Shown here piece after piece: positions 7,882 to 15,932 of a stretch of DNA of 64,000 nucleotides (the stretch's first letter is position 1; each line of letters starts with the position of its first letter). The notes beneath the pieces were generated by a model, which saw nothing but the letters and a program-made list of their open reading frames with translations, was not told the origin of the DNA and did not search any database. The translations under genes were made by a program, and so were the position numbers. Source of the DNA: Streptomyces sp. NBC_01244 (GTDB taxonomy: Bacteria; Actinomycetota; Actinomycetes; Streptomycetales; Streptomycetaceae); NCBI RefSeq assembly GCF_035987325.1, contig NZ_CP108488.1, positions 2,356,001-2,420,000 of the forward strand, read 5' to 3'.

Positions 7882-8982
7882 ATGCCAGCCAACCCTCAAG
7901 ACGCACTGCCGATCCGGCTCAACGTCGACGACAGCGACTCCCCGTCGGACGTCGTCGACGCGCTGTTCCTCGGCCGCTTCGCGTCCGGCGAGCAGCCCCA
8001 CTCACACAGCGTGTCGATCGACCGCGTCAAGCCGGGAGCCACCCTGCTGCCGTCCGGAGCAACGGTGTTGCGCTCCGCCCGTGACAGCGACCGCAGCGCG
8101 ACGCTCGCCGAGGGCGAGGGCTGGACCATGCTCGTCTCCCGCTGGAGCCGGGGCGCGGACGTGACGGTGACGGCCGTCAGCGAGGAACTCGCCGCCGGGG
8201 TGCTCGGCGAGGCCACGGAGGGCGTGCAGGACGAGCCCGAACCGCAGCCGGACAACGTCGCGATGGGGTTCTGGTACGTCTCCCCGCGCCGCGGCCCCTA
8301 CCGCACGACCCGGCAGATCGCGGCCGGCACCTGGGAAGAGGTGCGGCCCAACTACACGGCTCCGGTGGCCGGGGCGATGGACCGGCTGATGAAGGTCACC
8401 CCGGACGACATCGCCGGCCGGCTGCTCCTGCTGCACGGTCCTCCGGGCACCGGGAAGACCTCCGCCCTGCGCACGCTCGCCCGGTCCTGGCGGGACTGGT
8501 GCCAGGTGGACTGCGTACTGGACCCGGAGCGGCTGTTCAACGACATCGGCTACCTGATGGACATCGCGATCGGCGAGGACGAGGGCACCGCGAAGAGCCG
8601 CTGGCGGCTGCTGCTGCTCGAGGACTGCGACGAGTTGATCCGCGGCGAGGCCCGGCACACCGCCGGGCAGGCGCTGTCACGGCTGCTGAACCTCACCGAC
8701 GGCCTCCTCGGCCAGGGCCGCAACGTCCTGGTGGGCGTCACGACCAACGAGGACCTGGAGCGGCTCCACCCGGCGGTGGTCCGGCCGGGGCGCTGCCTCG
8801 CCCGCATCGAGATCGGCCGGCTGACGCACCGCGAGGCGGTGGACTGGCTCGGCACCGACGAGGGCATCTCCCGCGAGGGCGCGACGCTCGCGGAGCTCTA
8901 CGCCCTGCGCCGCGGCGCCTCGGGCCCCGCCGCCCTGCTTCCGCCGCAGGGCCACGACACGGAGGCGGGCATGTACCTGTAG
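7882..8982 (+). CDS. AAA-family ATPase with DUF5925-type N-terminal domain
   Basis: A 366-aa cytosolic protein. The N-terminal about 150 residues (ALPIRLNVDDSDSPSDVVDALFL onward) match the actinobacterial DUF5925 domain as I recall it. The C-terminal part is an AAA+ core: Walker A GPPGTGKT at 186-193, Walker B LLLLEDCDEL, sensor region NVLVGVTTNED and arginine-finger region HPAVVRPGRC, resembling Cdc48/BCS1-like ATPases. The start was set at MPANPQD (7882) because similarity begins there; ATG 7873 is possible, and both have weak ribosome sites. It stands alone between two unrelated genes, so its remodelling target is unknown. Confidence 0.88.
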   Translation: MPANPQDALPIRLNVDDSDSPSDVVDALFLGRFASGEQPHSHSVSIDRVKPGATLLPSGATVLRSARDSDRSATLAEGEGWTMLVSRWSRGADVTVTAVSEELAAGVLGEATEGVQDEPEPQPDNVAMGFWYVSPRRGPYRTTRQIAAGTWEEVRPNYTAPVAGAMDRLMKVTPDDIAGRLLLLHGPPGTGKTSALRTLARSWRDWCQVDCVLDPERLFNDIGYLMDIAIGEDEGTAKSRWRLLLLEDCDELIRGEARHTAGQALSRLLNLTDGLLGQGRNVLVGVTTNEDLERLHPAVVRPGRCLARIEIGRLTHREAVDWLGTDEGISREGATLAELYALRRGASGPAALLPPQGHDTEAGMYL

Positions 8983-9020
8983 GTGCGGCGGGTCCGGGTG
9001 CGGCGGGTCCGGGTGCGGCG
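8983..9020. repeat. 15-base tandem repeat, about 2.5 copies
   Basis: The unit GTGCGGCGGGTCCGG occurs twice and then starts a third time, directly after the stop codon of the AAA ATPase. No stem is evident. It may be a slippage product in the spacer. Confidence 0.7.
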
Positions 9021-9106
9021 TGCACGGCGAGGACAATGAGGGCGCGGCCGAAGGCCCCCACCGGCCGCGCGCACCCTCGGGGGAACCACGAACAGGAGAA
9101 CCCACC

Positions 9107-9649
9107 GTGCTCGAACCGGCGCAGGTCAACCCCTTCCCCGACAGCCACGTCCTCGGCGAGGGCCCCGAGCCGCACCCGCAGCTCCAGCCGGTGCTCGGCC
9201 TCATCGGACGCTGGCACGGCCGGGGCAGCGGCGAGTACCCGACGCTGGAGCACGGGTTCCGGTACGAGCAGGAGATCACCTTCAGCCACGACGGCCGGCC
9301 CTTCCTCTGCTACGAGTCCCGCGCCTGGCTGATCGACGACTCCGGCACGGCCCTGCGCCCCGCGGGGCGGGAGACCGGGTGGTGGCGCATCCTCCCGGAC
9401 GCCTCGGTCGAGGTCACGCTCGCCCACCCGACGGGCATCGTCGAGACGTACGTCGGCCGGGTCTCCGGTACGGAGATCGAGATGGCCACCGACACCGTGG
9501 GGCTGACCCCGCGGGCCAAGGAGGTCACCGGCATGAAGCGCCGGTACGCGCTCCAGGAGGGCGGGCTGACGATCGTGCAGGAGATGGCGGCCGTGGGCCA
9601 GCCCATGCAGCACCACCTCCAGGCCCGCCTGTTCCCGCGCAAGGACTGA
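9107..9649 (+). CDS. Nitrobindin-like heme-binding beta-barrel protein (FABP-like family)
   Basis: A 180-aa cytosolic protein. The family mark is GxWxGxG, seen as GRWHGRG near residue 33 after LIG, and the barrel continues with YEQEITFSHDGRPFLCYESR. Near the C-terminus QPMQHHLQARLFPRKD carries the His expected to ligate ferric heme in nitrobindins (THAP4-like domain). Family members bind heme b and react with NO or peroxynitrite. GTG 9107 is chosen because AGGAGAA lies just upstream; the longer in-frame extension is low complexity. It converges with the GntR gene. The heme ligand is inferred from position only. Confidence 0.85.
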   Translation: MLEPAQVNPFPDSHVLGEGPEPHPQLQPVLGLIGRWHGRGSGEYPTLEHGFRYEQEITFSHDGRPFLCYESRAWLIDDSGTALRPAGRETGWWRILPDASVEVTLAHPTGIVETYVGRVSGTEIEMATDTVGLTPRAKEVTGMKRRYALQEGGLTIVQEMAAVGQPMQHHLQARLFPRKD

Positions 9650-9718
9650 CCGGCGGGGCGCCGCCACACAGGGGCGCCGCCGCGCAGGGCCGCCGCCGCG
9701 CGGGGAGCCGTCCGGCCG

Positions 9719-10111
9719 TCAGTCCGCGTACCGCGCGCGCAGCGCGTCCAGCGCCGCCGCCGTCGCCTCGTCGAAGGTCAGGCCCAGCCGCCGCGCCCGC
9801 TCCGCGTAGGCCTGCGCGGCGGCGGCCGCCTCCCGGGCGGGACCGTCACCGGACGCCGCCACGAAGCTGCCGGCCCGGCCGCGCGTCTCGATCACGCCGT
9901 CCGACTCCAGCGTCCGGTACGCCTTCGCGACCGTGTTCGCCGCCAGCCCCAGTTCTTCCGCCAGCCCGCGGACCGTCGGCAGTTTGAACCCGGCGGGCAG
10001 CCGGCCCGCCCGCGCCCCGGCGGCGATCTGGGCGCGCAACTGCTCGTACGGGGCGGCGGCGCCCGCCGCGCCGTCGATGCGGATCTTCAGGTGCGGGGAA
10101 GTCGAGGTCAC
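9719..10111 (-). CDS. Short GntR-family regulator (YtrA-like)
   Basis: A 130-aa repressor-type protein. The winged helix is at about residues 14-80 (PYEQLRAQIAAGARAGRLPAGFKLPTVRGLAEELGL, then ANTVAKAYRTLESDGVIETRGR), followed by only a short helical tail, as in the YtrA subgroup that lacks a large ligand domain. GTG 10111 gives a compact protein; longer frames upstream overlap the divergent gene. It diverges from the acetyltransferase gene across 72 bases, so it may control that gene and itself, but no clear palindrome was seen between them. Confidence 0.87.
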   Translation of the reverse strand: MTSTSPHLKIRIDGAAGAAAPYEQLRAQIAAGARAGRLPAGFKLPTVRGLAEELGLAANTVAKAYRTLESDGVIETRGRAGSFVAASGDGPAREAAAAAQAYAERARRLGLTFDEATAAALDALRARYAD

Positions 10112-10183
10112 GCGGCCGATTGTCCCCCATCCGCCGGGAAATTCGCAGGCGCCCGACCCCCGGCCGCCCATACCGTCGCAGAC

Positions 10184-11131
10184 GTGATCACAACCATCAG
10201 GGATCTGCGCCCGAACGACCCGACCGACGCCGAGTCCGTCGTGCGGGTGCGCCGCGCCGCCCTCCCCTTCATGATCAGCACCGCCCTCGGGGTGGCCTTC
10301 GAAGTGGCCTCCGCCCACCCCGACAAGCGCTACCGCCTCCTCGTCGCCGAGAACGCCGAGGGCCTCGTCGTGGGCACCGCCCAGGTCGGCATCGTCTACG
10401 ACAGCCCCGAACCGGGCCAGGGGTTCGTCAACGCCTACGTCGACCCCGCTCACCGCGGGCTCGGCTCCGGGGCCGCCCTGCTGGGCGCGGCCGAGGAGCA
10501 TCTGGGAGCCGAGCGCGCGCAGGACGCGTACGCCTGGGTCCTCGACGAGCCGCCGCACCGCGCCTTCGCCGAGCGGCACGGCTACCGCGCCTCCCGCTCC
10601 GCGCACTTCCTGCGCCTGGACCTCGCCACGGCCGCGCTGCCCGCCCTTCCCGGGAACCTGCCGGCGGGGACCGAACTGCGCGCCGGCTCGGATTTCGCCG
10701 CCGACCCGCGGCCGCTCTTCGAGGCCGACGCGGCGGCGAGCTCCGACGAACCGGGCGACGTGTCGCAGGACTTCGACGACTACGAGGACTGGCTGCGGCA
10801 CACCTGGAACCACCCCTACCTCGATCTGGACCTCACCACCGTGGTCCTGGTCGACGGCAAGGTGGCCGCCTTCACCGCGGCCCACACGGACGGAGGCACC
10901 CGCTACTCCTCCGCGATGACCGGCACCCTGCGCCCGTACCGCGGGCTGGGACTGGCCCGGACCGCCAAGACCGACTCGCTGCTGCGGGCCCGCACGGCGG
11001 GCTACACGGAGGCGTTCACCGGCAACGACACCGGCAACGCCCCGATGCTCGCGATCAACAGCCGGTTCGGGTACGAGATCTGCGCGACCGAGACCCGCTT
11101 CGCCAAGCACCTTCCCACATCGGACAATTGA
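10184..11131 (+). CDS. Tandem-domain GNAT acetyltransferase
   Basis: About 315 aa with two GNAT folds. The first (residues 1-150) has the acetyl-CoA loop in YVDPAHRGLGSGAALL; the second (about 165-310) has TLRPYRGLGLARTAK, ending with NAPMLAINSRFGYEICATETRF, the typical GNAT end. Such doubled GNATs acetylate small molecules or amines, mycothiol synthase being the known example of this architecture, but the signatures here do not identify MshD. GTG 10184 is the start that places the first strand at the N-terminus. A DUF402 gene follows 29 bases on, likely in the same transcript. Confidence 0.87.
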   Translation: MITTIRDLRPNDPTDAESVVRVRRAALPFMISTALGVAFEVASAHPDKRYRLLVAENAEGLVVGTAQVGIVYDSPEPGQGFVNAYVDPAHRGLGSGAALLGAAEEHLGAERAQDAYAWVLDEPPHRAFAERHGYRASRSAHFLRLDLATAALPALPGNLPAGTELRAGSDFAADPRPLFEADAAASSDEPGDVSQDFDDYEDWLRHTWNHPYLDLDLTTVVLVDGKVAAFTAAHTDGGTRYSSAMTGTLRPYRGLGLARTAKTDSLLRARTAGYTEAFTGNDTGNAPMLAINSRFGYEICATETRFAKHLPTSDN

Positions 11132-11160
11132 ACGAAACCGAGAGATCTGGAGACACTCCG

Positions 11161-11643
11161 ATGACCGCGCAGCTGACCGTCACCCTCACCAAGGCGGGCC
11201 GTACGAAGATCCGTTACCCGGCCGAGCTGGTGGCCGACACGGGCACCCGGATCACCGTACGGGCCCCCTGGGCGGCCCCCGGGGTACGGGACTTCGGCTT
11301 CGTCCGCTTCGAGCCGGGCGACGTGTTCACCGAGCACTTCTGGCGCGACCGCTGGTACGCGGTCAAGGAGGTGCGGACGGGCGAGGGCGTCCTCAAGGGC
11401 TGGTACTGCGACGTCACCCGCCCGGCGTCGGTGCGGGACGGTGTGATCCTGATCGAAGACCTGGACCTCGACCTGTGGGTGTCGGCCGACGGGAGCTCGG
11501 TACTGCGGCTCGACGAGGACGAGTTCGCCGAGAGCGGGCTCTGCGACACCGACCCCGAAGCGGCCGCCGAGGCGGTACGGGCCCTCGACGCCCTGGACGC
11601 CCAGGCCCGTTCGGCCGCGGGCCTGGGCGCCCTGCTGTCCTGA
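11161..11643 (+). CDS. DUF402 (FomD-like) protein
   Basis: A 160-aa cytosolic protein. The DUF402 core reads GWYCDVTRPASVRDG, then EDLDLDLWVSADG and LDEDEFAESG: a beta-barrel rich in acidic residues that bind divalent metals in family members such as nucleotide-diphosphate phosphatases and FomD. It should therefore be a metal-dependent phosphohydrolase, with substrate unknown. ATG 11161 follows GGAGA. It lies 29 bases after the GNAT gene and ahead of a hairpin at 11745-11773. Confidence 0.82.
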   Translation: MTAQLTVTLTKAGRTKIRYPAELVADTGTRITVRAPWAAPGVRDFGFVRFEPGDVFTEHFWRDRWYAVKEVRTGEGVLKGWYCDVTRPASVRDGVILIEDLDLDLWVSADGSSVLRLDEDEFAESGLCDTDPEAAAEAVRALDALDAQARSAAGLGALLS

Positions 11644-11744
11644 CCGGGGAGCGGCCCGGCGGCGGCCGCGGCACTGCCGGGCACGCTATCTGTAGGCCCC
11701 GCTTAGTGGCTCCTTAACTGCGCCCTAAGGATCGGCTCCAGGGG

Positions 11745-11773
11745 CCCGAACCCGGTGGAACGCGGGGTTCGGG
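11745..11773. terminator. Putative terminator after the DUF402 gene
   Basis: CCCGAACCC at 11745-11753 pairs perfectly with GGGTTCGGG at 11765-11773 around an 11-base loop, about 100 bases after the DUF402 stop and before the LPMO gene. A further palindrome (GGGCGGCGCCGCCC, 11828-11841) lies nearer the LPMO start. Confidence 0.4.
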
Positions 11774-11906
11774 CGGTTAGTTTGGCTGGGCCAGGGAGGG
11801 CCGGAGGCGGCGCCGCGAACCCGTGAGGGGCGGCGCCGCCCAGCCTCGGCCTTCCGGCGCACCCACCACTCGCGCAGCCCTGTGCCGTGCCCAGAGGAGA
11901 TCCGCC

Positions 11907-12941
11907 ATGCCCGCACGCCGTACCGCCGCCCGCATCGCCGCCGCCGGCCTCGCCCCGCTCGCGGTGGCCGCGTACGCCGCCGTTCCGGCGGCCGCCCACG
12001 GTTCGATGACGGACCCGGTGAGCCGGGTGGCGGCGTGCTACGCGGAGGGGCCGGAGTCCCCCAAGTCGGCGGCCTGCAAGGCGGCGGTGGCGGCGAGCGG
12101 GGCGCAGGCGTTCTACGACTGGAACGCGGTGAACATCGCCAACGCCGCCGGTCAGAGCAAGGCGCTGATCCCGGACGGGCAGCTGTGCTCGGCCGGCAAT
12201 GACAAGTACAGGGGGCTGGACCTGGCGCGCGCCGACTGGCCGGCGAGCCCGATGGCCGCGGGCGCGCACACCTTCCGCTACAAGGGGACCGCCCCGCACA
12301 AGGGCTCCTTCGAGCTGTACGTGACGAAGGACGGCTACGACCCGTCGAAGCCGCTGAAGTGGTCCGACCTGGAGGCGGCGCCCTTCGCGAAGGTCACGGA
12401 CCCGGGCATGCAGAGCGGCGACTACGTCTTCTCCGGCACCGTCCCGAAGAAGACCGGCCGGCACCTGATCTACAGCGTCTGGCAGCGCTCGGACAGCCCG
12501 GAGGCCTTCTACACCTGCTCGGACGTGGTCTTCGGCAAGGACAACGGCGGGGGCGGCACCGGTGGCACGGGTGGCGGCGGGGGCCGGCCCACTGCCAAGC
12601 CGACCTCGAAGCCGAGCACGAAGCCGACTTCCGTGCCCTCGGGGCGGCCGTCCAAGCTCCCCTCGGAGATCCCCTCGGCCCCCACCGACGAGCAGATCTC
12701 CCAGGGCGCCTCGAAGTCCACGGTGGAGCACAGCGGCCACGGGGACAACGACCCGAAGACGAACGGCGGCGGCTCCCCGTCCCCGATCCCCTCGCAGAGC
12801 GGGACCGATCTCGCGGAGACGGGCGGCAGCGGCGCCACGCCGGTGATCGCGATCGGCGGGGCCGGCGTCCTGGCCGTGGGTGCGGCCGTGCTGTTCGGGC
12901 TGGCGCGGCGCCGTGCGACCCCGGGCCGCCACGGCCGCTGA
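11907..12941 (+). CDS. AA10 lytic polysaccharide monooxygenase with sortase cell-wall anchor
   Basis: A 344-aa exported copper enzyme that cuts chitin or cellulose oxidatively. The signal peptide ends AAA, leaving His31 as the new N-terminus (HGSMTDPVSR), the first half of the histidine brace; His131 in TAPHKGSF followed by YVTKDGYDP is the second. After the catalytic domain (to about residue 215) come a Gly run and a long Pro/Thr/Ser/Lys linker, then LAETG (302-306), a hydrophobic segment and a basic tail (RRRATPGRHGR). That is a sortase signal of the LAxTG class used by actinobacterial class E sortases. AGAGGAGA precedes ATG 11907. Most Streptomyces LPMOs are freely secreted; this one should stay on the wall. 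Confidence 0.93.
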   Translation: MPARRTAARIAAAGLAPLAVAAYAAVPAAAHGSMTDPVSRVAACYAEGPESPKSAACKAAVAASGAQAFYDWNAVNIANAAGQSKALIPDGQLCSAGNDKYRGLDLARADWPASPMAAGAHTFRYKGTAPHKGSFELYVTKDGYDPSKPLKWSDLEAAPFAKVTDPGMQSGDYVFSGTVPKKTGRHLIYSVWQRSDSPEAFYTCSDVVFGKDNGGGGTGGTGGGGGRPTAKPTSKPSTKPTSVPSGRPSKLPSEIPSAPTDEQISQGASKSTVEHSGHGDNDPKTNGGGSPSPIPSQSGTDLAETGGSGATPVIAIGGAGVLAVGAAVLFGLARRRATPGRHGR

Positions 12942-12973
12942 CCGGGGACCGGTGGCGGGTGACCGGTGACGGA

Positions 12974-13000
12974 CGGGCGGCCCGCACCGCGGGCCGCCCG
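12974..13000. terminator. Bidirectional terminator between LPMO and lipase genes
   Basis: A perfect 12-pair stem (CGGGCGGCCCGC with GCGGGCCGCCCG) around a 3-base loop lies between the convergent LPMO and lipase stops. Confidence 0.75.
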
Positions 13001-13006
13001 CCGCCG

Positions 13007-13867
13007 TCAGGAGAAGACCGACGCGCAGGTGGTCCGGTCGGCGTGCGCCGGGTCGAGGGCGTTGACCGCCTCGTGCCAGGCGATCCGGTCGGTGAGCCCG
13101 ATGGCCACGTGCTCCGAGAGGTCCACCGCGCACAGGTCCTGGAGCAGCACGTTGCGGACGTTCGGCCCGGTGAGGAACTGGCTCCGGTACGGGGTGACCA
13201 CCTCGTCGTAGCGGGTGGCGATCACCGTGTACGCGACTCCGGGGACGGTGTCCCCGCCCGCGTTCAGCTTGTTCTGGAAGGGCGATCCGGCGATCTGGTC
13301 GGCGAGGCCCGGGGTGGCCTCGCTGATCAGGTCTCCGGCCCCGGGGAAGTACGGGAGGAGCTTGGTGAGGCCGAGCAGGGTCGTCCCGTGGTTGTCGGGG
13401 GCGAGCCCGACCAGGGCGTTGACCTTGGCGGCGCCGCCGAGGAACTTCAGGTAGTAGCGCGGCATCATGCCGCCCTGGGAGTGGCCGACGATGTCCGTCT
13501 CGGCCGCTCCCGTGGAGGCGAGCACCTTGTCGACGAAGACGTCGAGTTGCCCGGCGGACGCCTCGATGGGCCCGAGCCCGTTGAAGAAGGGGACGCCGGG
13601 CAGCTGCCCGTAGTCGAGGGAGTAGACGCAGTAGCCCCGGTGGACGAGGTACGGGGCGAAGCCGAGCCAGTTGTCGACGGAGTTCCCGAAGGTTCCGTGG
13701 ACCAGGACGACGGGCCGGGGGTGGGCGGCGGACGGTTTGCAGGACCAGTTGTTCCAACCGCTGCTCGGCGCCGAGGCGGCCTGGGCCGCTCCGGTGGGGG
13801 CGACGAGTGCGGCGGCGGTCAGGGTGAGGACGGCCAGCGGGCGGAGCAGGCGTCTCCAGGGCAGCAT
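13007..13867 (-). CDS. Secreted alpha/beta-hydrolase lipase (lipase class 2 type)
   Basis: A 286-aa secreted triacylglycerol lipase/esterase. The signal peptide is about residues 1-31 (cut near AAQAA). The oxyanion region is VVLVHGTFGNSVDNW, nucleophile Ser130 is in GHSQGG, Asp221 is in TRYDEVVTP and His253 is in SEHVAIG, giving a full catalytic triad. Two Cys pairs are likely disulfides. AAGGAG stands 8 bases before ATG 13867. The upstream region carries the palindrome at 13937-13950, a candidate regulator site. It is transcribed alone and converges with the LPMO gene. Confidence 0.92.
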   Translation of the reverse strand: MLPWRRLLRPLAVLTLTAAALVAPTGAAQAASAPSSGWNNWSCKPSAAHPRPVVLVHGTFGNSVDNWLGFAPYLVHRGYCVYSLDYGQLPGVPFFNGLGPIEASAGQLDVFVDKVLASTGAAETDIVGHSQGGMMPRYYLKFLGGAAKVNALVGLAPDNHGTTLLGLTKLLPYFPGAGDLISEATPGLADQIAGSPFQNKLNAGGDTVPGVAYTVIATRYDEVVTPYRSQFLTGPNVRNVLLQDLCAVDLSEHVAIGLTDRIAWHEAVNALDPAHADRTTCASVFS

Positions 13868-13936
13868 CGTGTGATCTCCTTGCGGCTCAAGGGGAGTAAC
13901 GAGGGATGGCGCGGGAAGTACGTGGGGGTGCATCCC

Positions 13937-13950
13937 GTGATCCGGATCAC
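13937..13950. promoter_or_regulatory. Perfect 14-base palindrome upstream of the lipase
   Basis: GTGATCCGGATCAC lies 70 bases upstream of the lipase ATG and 150 bases before the divergent membrane-protein gene, where an operator would be expected. No regulator gene is adjacent, so the binding protein is unknown. Confidence 0.4.
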
Positions 13951-14099
13951 AAGGGGGTGCTGCAGCCGCTAAATTACGGGCGAGTAGCAAAACTGGGAAG
14001 TTACGCGGCGGTAAAAAATCCGCGGTCCGCTCCGACGGCCGTCATCCGTTCGGCCCTCCCCTGCTGCGCCCGGCGCCCGGTACGCCGAGCGTGTGAGAC

Positions 14100-15203
14100 A
14101 TGACCCAGTCCACCCACACAGACCCAGGGCAGTCCGGCGGCTTCCTCGCCGAGATCAAGGACGCCGTCACCACCCGGGCCGCTCTCCTGGTCCTGGGCGT
14201 ACTGGCGCTCCAGCTCGCCTTCATCACCTCGTACATCGGGGCCTTCCATCACCCCAAGCCCAGCGAGATCCCCATCGCGGTGGCCGCGCCGGCCGCGCCG
14301 ATCGCCGAGCAGACGGCGAAACAGCTCTCCGCGCTGCCGGGCAAGCCGCTCGACCCCCGTGCCGTACAGGACGAGGCGACGGCGCTCCGGCAGATCCAGA
14401 ACCGGGACGTGGACGGCGCGCTGATCATCGACCCGGCCGGCACGACCGACAAGCTGCTGGTCGCGAGCGGCGCCGGGGCCTCCCTGTCGCAGGCCCTGGA
14501 GGAGGTCGTCGGCCTCGTCGAGAAGACCCGGGGCCGGACCGTGAGCGTCGTGGACGTGGCACCCGCGGCCGCCGGCGACGGGCGCGGCCTGAGCTCGTTC
14601 TACCTGGTCGTGGGCTGGTGCGTGGGCGGCTACCTGTGTGCCGCGATCCTCGCGATCAGCGCGGGTGCCCGGCCCGCGAACGTGCACCGCGCCATCATCC
14701 GGCTCGGCGCGCTCTTCGTGTACGCCGTCGCGGCCGGACTTCTCGGCGCGGTCATCGCGGACCCGATCCTGGGTGCGCTGCCCGGCAGCATCTGGGGTCT
14801 GTGGGGACTCGGCGCCCTCGTGGTCTTCGCGGTCGGAGCGATCACCCTGGCCTTCCAGGGCCTCGCGGGCGTGGTCGGCATCGGCCTGGCGATCCTGCTG
14901 GTGGTGGTGCTCGGCAACCCGAGCGCGGGCGGCGCCTACCCGTACCCGCTGCTGCCGCCGTTCTGGAAGGCCATCGGCCCGTGGCTGCCGCCGGGCGCCG
15001 GCACGTACGCCGGGCGCTCGATCGCGTACTTCAAGGGCAATGACATCACCGGGCCACTGCTGGTCCTGAGCGGCTGGGCGGTGCTCGGCTCGGCGATCAC
15101 GCTGGCCTGTGCGGCGGGCCGCAGGGGCAAGGCGGGCGCGGCGGTGGGCAGCGGGCTCCCCGAGGGTCCGGACGCCCTGCCGGAGCGGGAAGCCGTGCGA
15201 TGA
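14100..15203 (+). CDS. Integral membrane protein, YhgE/DUF3533-like
   Basis: A 367-aa membrane protein. One N-terminal helix (about residues 30-48) is followed by an outside domain of about 120 residues (PKPSEIPIAVAAPAAPIAEQTAKQ and after) and then five or six helices from about residue 165. This one-plus-five layout fits YhgE/DUF3533 and ABC-2-type export proteins such as MmpL-independent exporters, but there is no ATPase partner next to it. The stop overlaps the next ATG by 4 bases, coupling it to the acetate transporter-like gene. The ribosome site is weak. Its role is unknown. Confidence 0.75.
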   Translation: MTQSTHTDPGQSGGFLAEIKDAVTTRAALLVLGVLALQLAFITSYIGAFHHPKPSEIPIAVAAPAAPIAEQTAKQLSALPGKPLDPRAVQDEATALRQIQNRDVDGALIIDPAGTTDKLLVASGAGASLSQALEEVVGLVEKTRGRTVSVVDVAPAAAGDGRGLSSFYLVVGWCVGGYLCAAILAISAGARPANVHRAIIRLGALFVYAVAAGLLGAVIADPILGALPGSIWGLWGLGALVVFAVGAITLAFQGLAGVVGIGLAILLVVVLGNPSAGGAYPYPLLPPFWKAIGPWLPPGAGTYAGRSIAYFKGNDITGPLLVLSGWAVLGSAITLACAAGRRGKAGAAVGSGLPEGPDALPEREAVR

Positions 15204-15865
15204 ACAACCCGATCCACGTCCGCAACCGCATGGGACCGGCCGAACAGGCCGTCTCCGTCAAGCGGATGGAGCCCAGCGCGCAGGCGCAGCTGGGCCCCCT
15301 CGGCCTCACCGGATTCATCGTCGTCACCACCATCGCCACCGGGATCGACGCGGGCATCTTCCCCGAGAAGCTCAGCCACTCCGTGCTGCCGCTGGTCGGC
15401 TTCTTCATCGGCGGGCTCGCCCAGCTGCTGGCCGGGCTCTTCCAGGCGCAGCGCGGCGACACCTGGCACGCCACCGTCTTCGGCGGCTTCGGGCTGTTCT
15501 GGATGTCCAAGGCCCTCCTGCTCCAGTGGGTGCTGCCGGCCACCGATCCGGCGCTGCGCGGGGACGTGAGCGGGCTGTTCACGCTGCCGTGGGTGTTCGT
15601 GGTGTTCGTGCTGTGGATCGGCAGCTGGCGGATCCACCTGGTGCTGCTGTCCACCTTCACGTGCGTGCTGGTGGTCTTCGTGGCCATGACGATCAGCGGG
15701 TTCACCGGCTCCGTGGTCTGGAACCGGATCACCGGCTGGAGCGGCCTGCTGGCCGCGCTCGGAGCCACGTACCTGCTCGCCGGGCAGATCATGGCGAGCA
15801 CCTGGGGCCGCCAAGTGCTGCCGATGGGCCGCTTCCTCGCCCCCGAGGAGCACCCGGAGGCATGA
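15200..15865 (+). CDS. GPR1/FUN34/YaaH (acetate uptake) family transporter
   Basis: A 221-aa, six-helix protein of the acetate/succinate uptake family. It has the family start (AQLGPLGLTGFIVVTT), FPEKLSHSVLPLVGFFIGGLAQLLAGLFQ, and the middle GGFGLFWMSKALLLQ. The first motif is normally NPxPLGL; here the Asn-Pro is not seen, which may change selectivity. Its start overlaps the previous gene (ATGA), so both are made together. Confidence 0.88.
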   Translation: MNNPIHVRNRMGPAEQAVSVKRMEPSAQAQLGPLGLTGFIVVTTIATGIDAGIFPEKLSHSVLPLVGFFIGGLAQLLAGLFQAQRGDTWHATVFGGFGLFWMSKALLLQWVLPATDPALRGDVSGLFTLPWVFVVFVLWIGSWRIHLVLLSTFTCVLVVFVAMTISGFTGSVVWNRITGWSGLLAALGATYLLAGQIMASTWGRQVLPMGRFLAPEEHPEA

Positions 15866-15932
15866 CCGCCCCACGGCACGGACGCGACACGGCACGGCCG
15901 GCGCCTGCGCACGACCGGCTCACGAGCACGAC

